Shown here one piece after another: positions 37,053 through 50,500 of a stretch of DNA of 64,000 nucleotides. The DNA comes from Macrostomum hystrix (lineage: Eukaryota; Platyhelminthes; Macrostomidae): NCBI GenBank assembly GCA_950097015.1, contig CATNEN010000038.1, positions 4,509,001 to 4,573,000 of the forward strand, in the 5' to 3' direction. A model generated the notes under the pieces. It was given only the letters and a program-made list of their open reading frames with translations, did no database searches and had not been told where the DNA came from. Numbering within the stretch: the stretch's first letter is position 1; each line of letters opens with the position of its first letter. A program made the position numbers and the translations under genes.

Positions 37053-38517
37053 ATGGCAACCGCATCTCATCCTTCGCCATCTTTCACCTGTCCTCTGCTG
37101 AGTCTAATCAGCGAGTCGATCCAGGAACCGCTGCCAGGCCCCGTGGAAGCCATGTCCGACAGCGAGCTGCAAAATCTGAACTCGAATTGGTCAGCCAAGC
37201 TATTGGCCTGCATTGATAGGCTCGCACTGATGCTAAAGCCTTCTGAAGGCGGCGAATCTTCTGGAGCCAAACGGTAGGATTATAAGAATCAGTATTTAGA
37301 TATTCAGATATTGAGCGTCTAGTGGTTTAGGCGTCGGAGTTAGAAGATCGGGGGTTCGATTCCTGGCTCCACTACAACAATTAGATTTGATTCAGTTCAC
37401 CCAGCTGTTACAATGGTTACCAGAATTAACTGGGGGTGGGTGTGGCATCCATACCAGTCCATGGACTGTAGCTGTCTGCTGCACGTCATCCGATTGGGGT
37501 AGGTGTATTCAATTATGGTGGCTTCTTTGTAGATTCGAGCTTTGGACCTTAGTGCGAGCAGGAACTTACATACTTACTCCCATCCTTTCACCTGATTGCC
37601 AAGCCAGCCCGTCAGCCACGTTAATTAAGCTTCACCTGTTCTCCACGGGCTGTCAGCTCACTGAAGCTGCTTGGTCTAAGCCTGAATTGGCCCTATCAGC
37701 TGCCAGCCGCCTGTGCCCCCTGCTGCCACCGCTGACCGCTGCTGCTTTCAATGCCCTGGACTTTCAACCGGCTCTCGGCGCCTCTGCGGAGCCCGGCTGC
37801 GTGCCGTTCAGCATCGCCTCGATGGTGTCCCTGCTGTGCCGTCATCCCGGCCTGGCCTACCCGGCCGCTGAGCACCTCTCACAGACTGCTCAACGGCACT
37901 GCGTGTCCCTGACTGCCCGCCTGTGCTCGCACCACACCGAACGATGGCAGCTACTGGGCCTTGACTGCCTGGCAGCCGGACTCCTGACTGTCCAGGACTC
38001 CGCCCTGGCTCGCGAACTGCTCAATAAACTCGGCCAATCTCGTGAGCCTAGAATATTGCACCAGGCGCTGCAGCTGACCGCTGAACTGCGACCAATCTGC
38101 CCACCTGACTGGCTGTTGGACACTGTCTACCTGTCCTGCCTGCAGTGCCTGTCCTACGAGTGCCGGGCGCCGCTTCAGCTGGCCCGGCTGGCCGCCCTGC
38201 CTTCTATCATTCGGCGGCTGGGCATCGCCAGCATCAAATACGGCAGCCTGCTTGTGACCTGCATCGACAACTGCCTGTCCAGATGCAGTGCCGACATGGC
38301 CAACTGTGTCTGGCTTGTGCTGGATGCCTATCTGCAGTTCTGCCTATATGAACGGCCTCGATTAGCTCAAGTATTGATTAACTTCGCTTTGCACAATCCG
38401 AAATTAGATTGCAGACATTTGCCAGCTATTGAACCAGGGTTTGTTAATGAGGTCTGCTCCAGACTCATTGCCGAGCTGCCCGAGACTGAGGCCGCGTTGG
38501 CTCGCTACATCACGTGA
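37053..38517 (+). CDS. Unrecognised alpha-helical repeat (HEAT/ARM-like) protein
   Basis: Two exons, 37053-37273 and 37608-38517, join in phase to 376 codons. The donor is aaacg/gtagga and the acceptor aagccag/cccg was the AG with the right phase. Exon 1 encodes 73 mostly hydrophilic residues with a helical part SELQNLNSNWSAKLLACIDR. Exon 2 is Leu/Ala/Cys-rich with successive amphipathic helices, such as LLGLDCLAAGLLTVQDSALA and ILHQALQLTAELRPICP, the pattern of an alpha-solenoid. I could not assign a family; it might be a diverged complex subunit. A SINE lies inside the intron. There are many Cys residues and no membrane segment is convincing. A longer in-frame start at 37387 runs through SINE sequence and is not used. 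Confidence 0.65.
37305..37560 (+). mobile_element. tRNA-derived SINE in the intron of the 37053 gene
   Basis: The 5' part gcgtctagtggtttaggcg resembles a tRNA box A (like tRNA-Glu), followed by gggggttcgattcctggctc as box B. Then comes the core ttcacccagctgttacaatg, shared with the copy near 40905. It cannot fold as a full tRNA with matched acceptor stem. Confidence 0.75.
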
Positions 38518-38859
38518 CTTGAATTGTGTTGTCTTTACTCATGCATTCATTTTAAGAAAAATTTCAAAAGCTATTTTCTGCATACAGGTGTATTTTAAGT
38601 GTTTGAAAAATGCTTATATCTCCGCAGAAGCATCGGTAATTCCTAGAAAAAATCGAATCTTTAAAATTGGTTAGTGTTATGTATACTTTTTAAATGCAAA
38701 AAATCTTGCCATAAACTTTCGTCACCCTTTCAGTAGTGTGTTCGTATTTTTGTTATTTATTAGAACTAGAAATGTAATAGAACATTTGAGCTAGTTGGTC
38801 TTTTTCAATCTATATGTTTTGGTCTTTCCCTTTCGGTGATAGAATTAGCCGGGATATTC

Positions 38860-38865
38860 AATAAA
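38860..38865 (+). promoter_or_regulatory. Candidate poly(A) signal of the 37053 gene
   Basis: AATAAA in attcaataaatcat, about 340 bp past the stop. Another occurs near 39053. Confidence 0.4.
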
Positions 38866-38869
38866 TCAT

Positions 38870-40214
38870 ATTTCTCATTTAGCTTTCCCTGATGATGGAG
38901 ATGACTATACACCCCTGCCTAAACTGTCAATTATATAGTGTCATCAAGAGCTAACACCTATTTTACAAGCGCCAGTCTGACTTCATAAACAATATCTCCC
39001 ACACTCTTCCACTTGAACTAGCTTAGTTAGACCTTGACCTCTTTCTCTATACTAAATAAACATCCTGCTTACTGTTTTCCAATAAGGCCGTTTAGGAAGT
39101 GTAGTGTAGTGTTGTGTGAAATAGTGATGCATTATGCATGCCCGCTGTCACTAACTCAGTCCTAGCTGGACAGCCCTCTTTCTTTATAACATGCCAATCA
39201 AAATAATTCACAGCGTAAGCGTGTTTTCGCTTTTCTGTCTATCAGTTTTCAATTTGCTTAAGAATTGGTGTGTCATTCAAGATTTTTTAACAATTTCGAG
39301 TAAAATTTTCCAACATAATAGCAGCAATGTTAGATGCTTAATATTATACACTTTTAGGTCTAAGCTAACTATAGTGTTTGTCTAAAGTCAATAATTTGTG
39401 TTACATTGAGTACTTAGCAGGTGCACTTTTAACTTGAACTCCTCTGAGCTTGCTAATTAATCAAACTAGTAAATTAGTATAGTAGACTAGCTAAGCGAGC
39501 CCCCTTCCTCCGAAAAGCTTATATTTGTAAGCGAGTCTGACAGCTACTATAAGATGAGTATCAATAGAACTAAGGAAGTAGTTTAATATTAATATTAGCA
39601 GCATTGGTTTTTAGTTTAGCTCTCACCTGGGCCAGTGCTTAAAAGTGCTTATATCTTCTAATTAGTTTGCCTAGCGGAGCAGAGAATTTATTCAAGCGAG
39701 TGCATAGTTAGCTCAGTGATAGAATTGTTAGCAAAATAAGTTGATTGTTAAGCTTATTATATTATTTGGGAATGATGAGCTTAATGAATGAATTAGCCAT
39801 TGACTCAATGGCTTTCAATTTGCCATCTGATGGGTTTAAGTGCAACGAATTTAAAATTAGTTTGATTGGTTTACTTGCTGGTATATTCTAATTAATTTGT
39901 TTGGTGGATTATTTATTTAAGATTTATCTTAAAGGAAATCTGTCAATTTGTTCCCCTTTTCGGCCTAAGAAAAAGCATTTTTATTCATTTCAGTTGCTAA
40001 AGCCTTTGGAACGAATGTGTTAATCGAAATTTTTCTTGGCTTCGAAAACTAAAAGCTAGATTATTTTCCTTCTAAAATCGTTTGCATCACTTACTATAAG
40101 GATTCCTGATACTTTTGATTTTCCTAATAAATCACAACTCTCTGATCCCTTTGCTGATCTTATCTGACTTTCCGCTGGCTGATCTGCACCCGTACTCTAT
40201 GGGATTTCACGCCT
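38870..40214. other. AT-rich intergenic DNA
   Basis: No exon, RNA gene or array was seen. Short frames lack coding composition. Confidence 0.5.
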
Positions 40215-40480
40215 TTCGTCTTACCGTCCCTCTTTCTCCCCCCTCTCTCTAACCCTTTTCCATCTCTCCTTCTTATTATTATCCATCTCCCCTTCTCTCC
40301 TTTTCCCTCTCTTCTCCCCCTCCCTTCTTTCTCCCTCACCTCCTTCCCTCCATTCTCTCCTTCACCTCTCCTCCCGTGTATCTTTCTCCCCTCTATTTTT
40401 ATCCCATATACCCTCTATCCCTCTACCCCATCATAACCTATTTAGTTCACTCTCCCCCTCACTGTCTATAACTTGCCTTT
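40215..40480. other. Pyrimidine-rich tract
   Basis: A strand-asymmetric stretch of C and T with short runs such as ctccccttctctccttttcc, about 200 bp. A weaker one is at 41380-41465 upstream of BMS1. Confidence 0.7.
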
Positions 40481-40784
40481 AACTGCCTCATCTTACTAAA
40501 TCTTCAGTTAGCCGAACTTTTTCGGTGGCGTAAAGTTATTTTTTTATCTTTAACTCATTCCTTTATAGGCGTGAGTTTGTTTGAGCACGCGACTAGATTC
40601 TGCAGGCTCCACAGCTGGTAGAATTTGATAAGTTGGCCAAGCGAGCTTATTCAGCTTCAGCTATTTAATATAATCAGATTTTATTCTACACTCTACTCAG
40701 ACGGGAATAGATTGACCTCTAGCTGTCATTTCTGATCTACTAGAATAAATCAGGTTCTTATTTGCCATGCGTCTGTCTAAATGG

Positions 40785-41065
40785 AAATTGTAGCCAAGCT
40801 GTTGGAGCTTTGAACTTTAGATCGAGACATTGGGAGTTCGAATCTCAACCCAATGAAAATATTTCTCATTAAGCAAGACACTTGATTCCTCATCGTTTTA
40901 ATTCACCCAGCTGTAAATATGTGTAGAAATTCGGTCGCCCAGTCGATGGACTGAGCGGCTGTACACAGCCTTTAGAAGTACCGCGCAATAGATGTGTCTA
41001 TGTCACTATGTGTACATTACGCCTAACTGGGCTTGGTGTAATTTCTAGCTGTCTATTTCTGAGTC
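40785..41065 (+). mobile_element. tRNA-derived SINE
   Basis: The head has box-B-like gggagttcgaatctcaaccc near 40830, followed by a core with ttcacccagctgtaaatatg and a body that includes taccgcgcaatagatgtgtc. It shares its core with copies at 15885, 37305 and 63283. Confidence 0.75.
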
Positions 41066-41499
41066 TCTTTACCCTCTACCTTTATTCTCTATTAGAGCCC
41101 ATTTAGCCACTAAAGTCCTAATTAATAGACGATTAAGTAGTTTAAATTCATAGTTTTCGATACATATCGGCTTAAAATCTCATTTACTAAATCTGCTAGT
41201 AAAGTAAAACAAAGTTTAGTCGCGAAAACGCGCGCCTTTTCTAGTTATAAAGCTAGTTCTTGTTAATAGTTTGTGTCTAAATTAATAAACTTAAGCATCG
41301 AGTGACTTGTTTAAAATATATAACAGAAGATACGATACCTATGCTTTTGTCTTGTGCTCAAGGTATTAGTGTTCTCAAATGTTCCTCTCTCTCTCGAGTC
41401 CCTGTCTCCTCGTTCTCTCTTCCCATTTTCTCTCTCCTCCATTTTCTTATTTTTCTCTTTCCCAGAAACGTATTGAGTTTTTCTATACATATCGGCTAT

Positions 41500-41540
41500 T
41501 CATTAAAAGAAGCATCCCCGCCGACTCTCTCACTTTCCAG
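41500..41540 (+). promoter_or_regulatory. Candidate trans-splice acceptor of BMS1
   Basis: The tract ctctctcactttccag ends 45 bp before the ATG. It is a strong acceptor without a visible upstream coding exon. Confidence 0.55.
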
Positions 41541-41585
41541 CTCGTTTTAAAGTCCAGTTAAAGTGTCGCAGCCACAGCCGCAGCC

Positions 41586-44500
41586 ATGGAGCCAAGCAGT
41601 TCAGACTCAAAGTCCTCTCGGGCGCATCGCAAGCGGCAGTCCGGTCCCAAGGCGGACAAGAAAAAGCAGGCCAAGCTGGCCAGGTCCGACCCGGCCGCGC
41701 CCATGCAGAAGCGCCAATCGCAGCAGCGCAATCCCAAAGCATTCGCTGTTCAACGCGCCAACAAGACTGCGAAAATTGTTCGCCGAACACTCGACCTGGA
41801 GACGGCCAAGCATCACGTGCCGATGCGCAGTCGAGAGGACGACAGCGAGCCGCCGCCGGTTGTTGTTGCCATTGTTGGCGGCCGCGGTGTTGGCAAGAGC
41901 ACCCTACTGACCTCCTTGGTGAAGACATTCGCCAAGCAGAAGCTCAGCAGCGTGAACGGCCCGGTGACGGTTGTTGCCGGCAAACGGAAGCGGCTCACCT
42001 TTATTGAATGCAACGACGATATCAACGTCATGATCGACGTGGCCAAAGTGGCCGACCTGGTACTGCTGATGATCAACGCCGAGCTCGGCTGGGACATGCT
42101 GCTGTTTGAGTTCATCAACATCTGCCAGACCCACGGCTTTCCAAAGATCATCGGCGTGCTCAACCATCTGGAGGCTTACAGGGATAGCAAGGCATTGAAG
42201 AAGTACAAGAAGCGATTGAAGCACCGGTTCTGGCAGGAGGTATACCAGGGCGCCAAACTGTTCTACCTGACCAAACTCATGCACGGCGAGTACCTGAAGA
42301 ATGAGATTCACAACCTGGGCCGATTCATCTCCGTGATGAAGTTCCGCCCGCTACCCTGGCGAGCCAGCCATCCCTACGTGCTGTGCGACCGGTTCGAGGA
42401 TGCCACAGACCCGGAGGAGGTCCGGGCCAATGAGAAATGCGACAGGAAGGTCCTACTCTATGGGTGAGGCTGACTCTTGTGCTAATGCTCATTGTTACCC
42501 TGTTACAGATGTAATTTAGACCTTTCTGAAGGTTTGCTGATTTAGGCAGTTTAATGATGTTTTAGGTACTTTGGTGGACCCATTGTCTTGGTAATATAAT
42601 ATCTATGGCTTTTTCAGTTGGTAGGATAATGCTTCAGAATGTAGAATGATGTGTCTGGAAGTAGGATAATGTGTGAGGTAGTAGGATAATGTGTCAGGTA
42701 GTAGGATAATGTGTGAGGTAGTATAATAATGTGTCAGGTAGTAAGATAATGTGTGAGGTAGTATGATAATATATCAGAAAGTAGAATGATGTGTCAGGTA
42801 GAAAGATAATGTATCAGCTAGAAAGATATTGTATCAGGTAGAAAGATAATGTGTCAGTAGGATAATGTGTGAGTAGTAGGACAATGTGTGAGGTAGTAGG
42901 ATAATGTGTCAGGTAGTAGCATGATGTGTCAGGTAGTAGCATAATGTGTCAGGTAGTAGCATAATGTGTCAGGTAGTAGCATAATGTGTCAGGTAGTAGC
43001 ATGATGTGTCAGGTAGTAGCATAATGTGTCAGGTAGTAGCATGATGTGTCAGGTAGTAGCATGATGTGTCAGGTAGTAGCATAATGTGTCAGGTAGTAGC
43101 ATGATGTGTCAGGTAGTAGCATAATGTGTCAGGTAGTAGCATAATGTGTCAGGTAGTAGCATAATGTGTCAGGTAGTAGCATGATGTGTCAGGTAGTAGC
43201 ATAATGTGTCAGGTAGTAGCATAATGTGTCAGGTAGTAGCATAATGTGTCAGGTAGTAGCATAATGTGTCAGGTAGTAGCATTATGTGTCAGGTAGTAGC
43301 ATAATGTGTCAGGTAGTAGGATAATGTGTGAGGTAGTAGAATAATGTGTCAGGTAGTATGATAATGTGTCAGAATGTAAAATGATGTGTCAGGAAGTAGG
43401 ATAATGTGTCAGGTAGTAGGATAATGTGTCAGGTAGTAGGATAATGTGTCAGGTAGTAGGATAATGTGTGAGGTAGTAGAATAATGTGTCAGGTAGTATG
43501 ATAATGTGTCAGAATGTAAAATGATGTGTCAGGTAGTAGGATAATGTGTCAGGTAGTAGGATGTGTCAGGTAGTATGATAATGTGTCAGAATGTAAAATG
43601 ATGTGTCAGGTAGTAGGATAATGTGTCAGGTAGTAGGATAATGTGTCAGGTAGTAGGATAATGTGTGAGGTAGTAGAATAATGTGTCAGGTAGTAGGATA
43701 ATGTGTGAGGTAGTAGAATAATGTGTCAGGTAGTAGGATAATGTGTCAGGTAGTAGGATAATGTGTGAGAATGTAAAATGATGTGTCAGGTAGTAGGATA
43801 ATGTGTCAGGTAGTAGGATAATGTGTCAGGTAGTAGGATAATGTGTCAGGTAGTAGGATAATGTGTCAGGTAGTAGGATAATGTGTGAGGTAGTAGAATA
43901 ATGTGTCAGGTAGTATGATAATGTGTCAGAATGTAAAATGATGTGTCAGGTAGTATGATAATGTGTCAGAATGTAAAATGATGTGTCAGGTAGTAGGATA
44001 ATGTGTCAGGTTGTAGGATGCTGTAGAAGCTCCATGTCCACACAATGCCGACTCAAATACTGAATTTCGCAGCTACGTCCGCGGCGCCCACCTGCGCAAC
44101 TGCACCGAGGTGCACGTCCCCGGCTGCGGCGACTTTGTCATTGCCGACGCCGCCCGCCTGCCGGATCCCTGCCCGCTGCCGGACGCCAACGGTGGCAAGC
44201 AGAGGCGCAGATCGTTAAACCTGCGAGAGAGGAGCATCTACGCGCCAATGAGCGGCGTCGGCGGGGTCCTGATGGACCGCGACGCTGTCTACATTCACAC
44301 AGGTGGCAGTCATCATCTCAGGGCTCACGACGCCAGCGATCTGGCTGCTGTGGAGACGGTCAGCTCAGCCATTCCGGCTGGTTTGGATGCTCAACTTGAG
44401 CAGGCGCATGCTGTTCGTCTGGTCTCAGACGGCCGCCTATTGTTAGCCGGCGAAATGATTCAACAGACTGACGATCAAGACGAAGATGACGATACCGAGG

Positions 44501-47500
44501 AATCCAATGAGAATGAAGCCGATGATGATCCTGACTCCTATGGCATGGAGGTTGACGAAGAAGAGGCTGATGAACAGGACGACTCCGATGTCGAAGACTC
44601 GTCTGGCGTTTCCTCCGCTGGCGAGGACGGCGAGGACGACGATGCTGAGATGGATGAGGATGGGGTGAGTGATGTATTTGAAGATAATTGTTAATCCTTC
44701 TTTGTTTGTACTTTAGCTTTAGAGGTCAGCTTCTCAGTTTGTGTGAAATTAAATATTAGTTTATTCCTTGCGAAGTTTTCAATATCACTAGTTTTTTCGG
44801 ATCTGTAACGCATACTTTGGGATCGATATCCCAGTTCATGGGATCAATATTCCAGTTCATGGGATCAATATCCCAGTTCATGGGATCAATATCCCAGTTC
44901 ATGGGATCAATATCCCAGTTCATGGGATCAATATCCCAGTTCATGGGATCAATATCCCAGTTCATGGGATCAATATCCCAGTTCATGGGATCAATATCCC
45001 AGTTCATCAATATCCCAGTCTGTGGGATCCCAGACTACTGTCACTGTGACTTTGAGGTTGGCCCTCAAGGGCGTAAATTGCACGACAAGCTCCCTGGGCC
45101 TTCTCTCCGCGGCTTCGCGTTAGAACTTGAAGCCATAGTCTATGGTAACAGGCAATTAGAGCGATAAGGATATCGAGTTCACCACAGTTTATGAGCTGTG
45201 TGTCAGTGTTTTTATGATATCAATATTCCTGTTTTTGTCTTTAAACTAGTTTATGGGATTTTATCCCAATTTTCGTGACCTAATTCTTTCGCAAAGTTAG
45301 TAGCTACGATGATAATGTATGATTGTCTTGTTATTTCTATATTATTATTCGCTACGAGTTTGTAGTCTAGGCCCTAGGGGATAGTAGCCTATAGTGATTA
45401 GATCTTGAAGGTCGGGGGTTCGATTCTCGACTACACTAGAGCAAACTTTTATTAATAGGAATTTTACAACCCGGTCATCAAATCACATTTTAACGCCTTC
45501 CAGTCAGAAATATTCAGCCAGAGAAAGTCGAATGGAGTGTCTGCAACAGCCAAGTCCGGCGATAAAGATGACACAGACAAACGCACCGGCGGAACCAAAG
45601 CTCAAGAGCCTGCCGATTCCGGCTCCGACGAAGAGGACCCTGACGATCCGGTGGAGTCAATGAAGCGCCGATTCAATCGTCTGGCGACCGGCTGGGATCC
45701 GGCCATGCAGGCGGCCGCCGCTGGCCGCGTCAACTGGCACCGAGTTGTCTATGGCCGAGAGGGCAAGGCCCGCCAGCGGGCGGCCGAGGACGCCTTCGAG
45801 ATTGGCGGCATCTTCAGGCCTGTGGTGCCGGCGGCTGGTGCTGCTGCTGCTGCTCCTGCTGCTTCTGTGGGCGCCGCGTTGATAGCTGACGACGATAAAG
45901 AGGATCAGACATTGTCCGATTGCCAGGTAGGAGTGATCCCTATTTGGGATATTCTTTAACAAGCCCAGTAGGACCACTTGGACTACCAAGCCATTTTACC
46001 GCCTGTAAAAAAAAGAAACAAAAAATTGGCAGCGCCTTAATGCTAGCAGCGTTGGGTGGTGACTGATTAGTTGACATACTAGGCGAGGGTGTACTGTTGT
46101 TTAGCAGCGCCTAATATTTAGGCTTGATCAGTGAAATTGGAGAAATTCGCGTCAGGGAGTCCATAGTGGCCTATTTTCACCTGTTGCAGCCCTTGAAAGT
46201 CCAACAAATCCGTCTAGATTAATGAGGCGACCATCGAAGACGGAGATGATGCAGGCACTTTCTTCATAAATTTTGAAGGCCTGGCAAGGCCGCACTGAGG
46301 TGCAGTGCTAATTCGTGTATAAAAGTGTCTGAAATACACTAGCTCTTACGGAAAAAATCTGATCTTCGGCCAGAACCATTGAATATCTCGACGGTCTGAA
46401 AATCTGGCGACTTGATTCTTTTGTTTCAAAAGATAAGCAACAAAAAGTTAAGCCTAGTTCTTGAGTTTCGTGTGCTTGTGTTGCTCCGTTCGGGTGCAGC
46501 ACAAAAATTGTGGGAAAAATCTCCCTTGGTAGTGTTAAACTGTTAAACTAATTACTTCAATTCATAGAACATCAGTTTTCTAAGAAAATTGGTACCGTTT
46601 CTTAGAAAATCTGCCGCCCAGAGTGTTGGCGGCAGATTTGAAATAAAATCCGGTTTTTTATTTATAATATTAAACGAAGGTTGTTCGCGACTGGTCCGAT
46701 GGTCTGCTCAGCCACCTCATCGCCAACTGTTTCGTCACCGGCACCTGGGGCGATCGAGAGGACGCCGGCGCCCTACTGGGCCGCGACCAGCGCGCCCGAC
46801 GCCTGATGGTCAGCGGCGGCGAAGACGCCGAAGGTCTCGACGACGATGAGGACGGCGACGCTGCCGATGATCAAGGTGACGACGATGGCGCCGGCGATGA
46901 GGAGAACAGCGACGCCGACGATCAAGACGACGAAGCCGGCGGCGGCGAGTCCTGGCTGGAAGAGTTGAAAGCGAAGCGAGCCAAACGCGAGATGACTCGC
47001 GCAGAAAAAGTGCGCGCCGCGCGCGAAAAAAACCGCGCCAAAAAAGCCGCGCTGAAGGCCGCCTTCGACGCCGAGTACGACGCGGCCAAAAGCGGTGTCG
47101 CCGGAGCTGGCGACTCCGAGGGCGACTTCCTCACTAGCTGGAAGGCGCAGGTGCTGCTCTTTTGCTTTGTATCTTTGCGACTGTCTGTTTTGATTACCTG
47201 TCTGTATGCATTGATTACCTGTCTGTCTGCATTGATCACCTGTCTGTATGCATTGATTACCTGTCTGTCTGTTTTGATTACCTGTCTGTATGCATTGATT
47301 ACCTGTCTGTCTGTTTTGATTACCTGTCTGTATGCATTGATTACCTGTCTGTATGCATTGATTACCTGTCTGTATGCATTGATTACCTGTCTGTATGCAT
47401 TGATTACCTGTCTGTATGCATTGATTACCTGTCTGTCTGCATTGATTACCTGTCTGTATGCATTGATTACCTGTCTGTCTGTTTTGATTACCTGTCTGTA

Positions 47501-50500
47501 TGCATTGATTACCTGTCTGTCTGCATTGATTACCTGTCTGTATGCATTGATTACCTGTCTGTATGTTTTGATTACCTCTCTGTATGCATTGATTACCTGT
47601 CTGTATGCATTGATTACCTGTCTGTATGCATTGATTACCTGTCTGTATGCATTGATTACCTGTCTGTATGCATTGATTACCTGTGTATGTTTTGATTACC
47701 TGTCTGTATGCATTGATTACCTGTCTGTATGCATTGATTACCTGTCTGTATGCATTGATTACCTGTGTCTGTTTTGATTACCTGTCTGTATGCATTGATT
47801 ACCTGTCTGTATGCATTGATTACCTGTCTGTATGCATTGATTACCTGTCTGTATGCATTGATTACCTGTGTCTGTTTTGATTACCTGTCTGTATGCATTG
47901 ATTACCTGTCTGTATGCATTGATTACCTGTCTGTATGCATTGATTACCTGTCTGTATGCATTGATTACCTGTCTGTATGCATTGATTACCTGTCTGTCTG
48001 CATTGATTACCTGTCTGTATGCATTGATTACCTGTCTGTATGTTTTGATTACCTCTCTGTATGCATTGATTACCTGTCTGTATGCATTGATTACCTGTCT
48101 GTATGTTTTGATTACCTCTCTGTATGCATTGATTACCTGTCTGTATGCATTGATTACCTGTGTATGTTTTGATTACCTGTCTGTATGCATTGATTACCTG
48201 TCTGTATGAAATGATTACCTGTCTGTATGCATTGATTACCTGTCTGTATGAAATGATTACCTGTCTGTATGAAATGATTACCTGTCTGTATGAAATGATT
48301 ACCTGTCTGTATGCATCGATTACCTGTCTGTCTGTTTCAATCTGTATCAATCTGTGGGTCAGTCAGGTGCCAATGTCCCCTCCGGCTCCAGGTGGAAGAA
48401 CAGGCCCGTCTAAACCGCGAAGAGTTCAAAGACCTGGACGAGGACACTCGCGCCCAGATGGAAGGCTTTCGGCCGGGTCTCTACGTCCGTCTGGAGCTGA
48501 CTGGCGTGCCCTGCGAGCTGTCGCGTCATTTCGACCCGGCCTACCCGCTCATTGTTGGTGGCCTACTGCCCGGCGAGTCATCGACCGGCTTAATCCGACT
48601 GCGCTTCAAGCACCACCGCTGGTACAAGAAGATTTTGAAGACTCGGGACCCGCTGGTCTTCAGCGCCGGCTGGCGAAGGTTTCAGTCAATGCCCATCTAC
48701 TCGGTGAGCAGAACTTTTGGGATTGGGACTGGAGATAAGGTTCCTGAAGGATTGGGATTGGCTGGAGATAAGGTTCCTGAAGGATTGGGATTGGCTGGAG
48801 ATAAGGTTCCTGAAGGATTGGGATTGGCTGGAGATAAGGTTCCTAAAGGATTGGGATTGGCTGGAGATAAGGTTCCTGAAGGATTGGGATTGGCTGGAGA
48901 TAAGGTTCCTAAAGGATTGGGATTGGCTGGAGATAAGTTTCCTGAACGATTGGGATTGGCTGGAGATAAGGTTCCTGAAGGATTGGGATTGGCTGGAGAT
49001 AAGGTTCCTAAAGGATTGGGATTGGCTGGAGATAAGATTCCTGAAGGATTGGGATTGGCTGGAGATAAGATTCCTGAAGGATTGGGATTGGCTGGAGATA
49101 AGATTCCTGAAGGATTGGGATTGGCTGGAGATAAGATTCCTGAAGGATTGGGATTGGCTGGAGATAAGGTTCCTGAAGGATTGGGATTAGCTGGAGATAA
49201 GATTCCTGAAGGATTGGGATTGGCTGGAGATAAGATTCCTGAAGGATTGGGATTAGCTGGAGATAAGATTCCTGAAGGATTGGGATTGGCTGGAGATAAG
49301 GTCCCTGAAGGACTGAGTTAGCAGAGGAGTGGGTACCTGAAGGACTGTGTTAGCAGAGGAGTGGGTCCCTGAAGGACTGAGCTAGCAGAGGAGTGGGTCC
49401 CTGAAGGTTTATCAGTGTAATTATCAGGTTCGGAGATATGTGAATGTGCGCCTGAGAGCTATTTATCCATAAATTGGGACAGCAAGTCACTGTGGTGGCC
49501 TAATCATTGTCGACTAGTTAGTGTTGCCCAGCAATCATGCAGCCTAGTTATCTATATGCAAAAGTTTTGAGTTGGGCAAGTGTGTCCAATGCTTCAGCTT
49601 ATCATGCCTGGGATCTGTTGTTGAGAATACATGCGAATTATCCCATGCCTGCGGGCTATTTTGAATAAGAAATTCGGGAAAAGATAAGGATTATGAGGAA
49701 ACTGTGCTGACAGTGTGTCACAGTTGGCTGATGCATATTTTATTCTGCGAGTCTCCATATCTATACTAGGCGACTTATAAATTTTGTAGATTAACTTATA
49801 AATTCAGCCAGAAATTTCCCACTGACTGATTATTATAATTAAATTTGATCATCGAAGCTAGAATCTTATTATCTATAATCATTTATTATTCATCTGTCCG
49901 CTGCCGCGTTTCCTTCGGTTCCATAGTTGCTAGGCTCTCTCTGTCTCTCTCTCTCGGGTTATAAGTCAAGTGAAACAGCTTTGGATATACGAGCATATGA
50001 TCGCAGAGAGATAAACACGGTTGGTTTCTTCTGCGTGTTCTAGTTTAGATTTTCAAACCAAACGAGCTTTTTCGATTTTCCGATTTGATTTTAAGATTTT
50101 TTATCGATGTTTCTTTCTTCTACGAGACCTTAAAGACTTATTGCATAGTTTTCTGTCAATATTTTAGTACTCTCTGACAGGATTGTAGGATTGTTTGTCG
50201 GAATTTTAGGATTCTCCGTCAGGATTTTAGGATTCTCAGATAAGATTTAAGGATGCTGTATTCAAGCACTGTTTCATGCGGATTCTCTGTCGGGATTTTA
50301 GGATTCTCTGTCGGGATTTAAGGATTCTCTGTCCGGATTTTAAGATTCTCTGTCGGGATTTTAGGATTCTCTGTTGGGACTTTAGGATTCTCCGTCAGGA
50401 TTTTAGGATTCTCTGACAGGATTTAAGGATTCTCTGTCCGGATTTTAAGATTCTCTGTCGGGATTTTAGGATTCTCTGTTGGGACTTTAGGATTCTCCGT

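Noticed and set aside
37387-37607. N-terminal coding extension of the helical-repeat gene
   Set aside because: The sequence is SINE. Exon 1 at 37053-37273 joins in phase to 37608.
41302-41561. Short Ser/Leu-rich frames upstream of BMS1
   Set aside because: They come from a pyrimidine-rich tract and stop before the BMS1 start; no conservation is recognisable.
46806-48350. A hydrophobic repeat protein across 47151-48350
   Set aside because: The flanking exons 4 and 5 of BMS1 splice in perfect phase across this stretch and restore the conserved family sequence, so it is intron.
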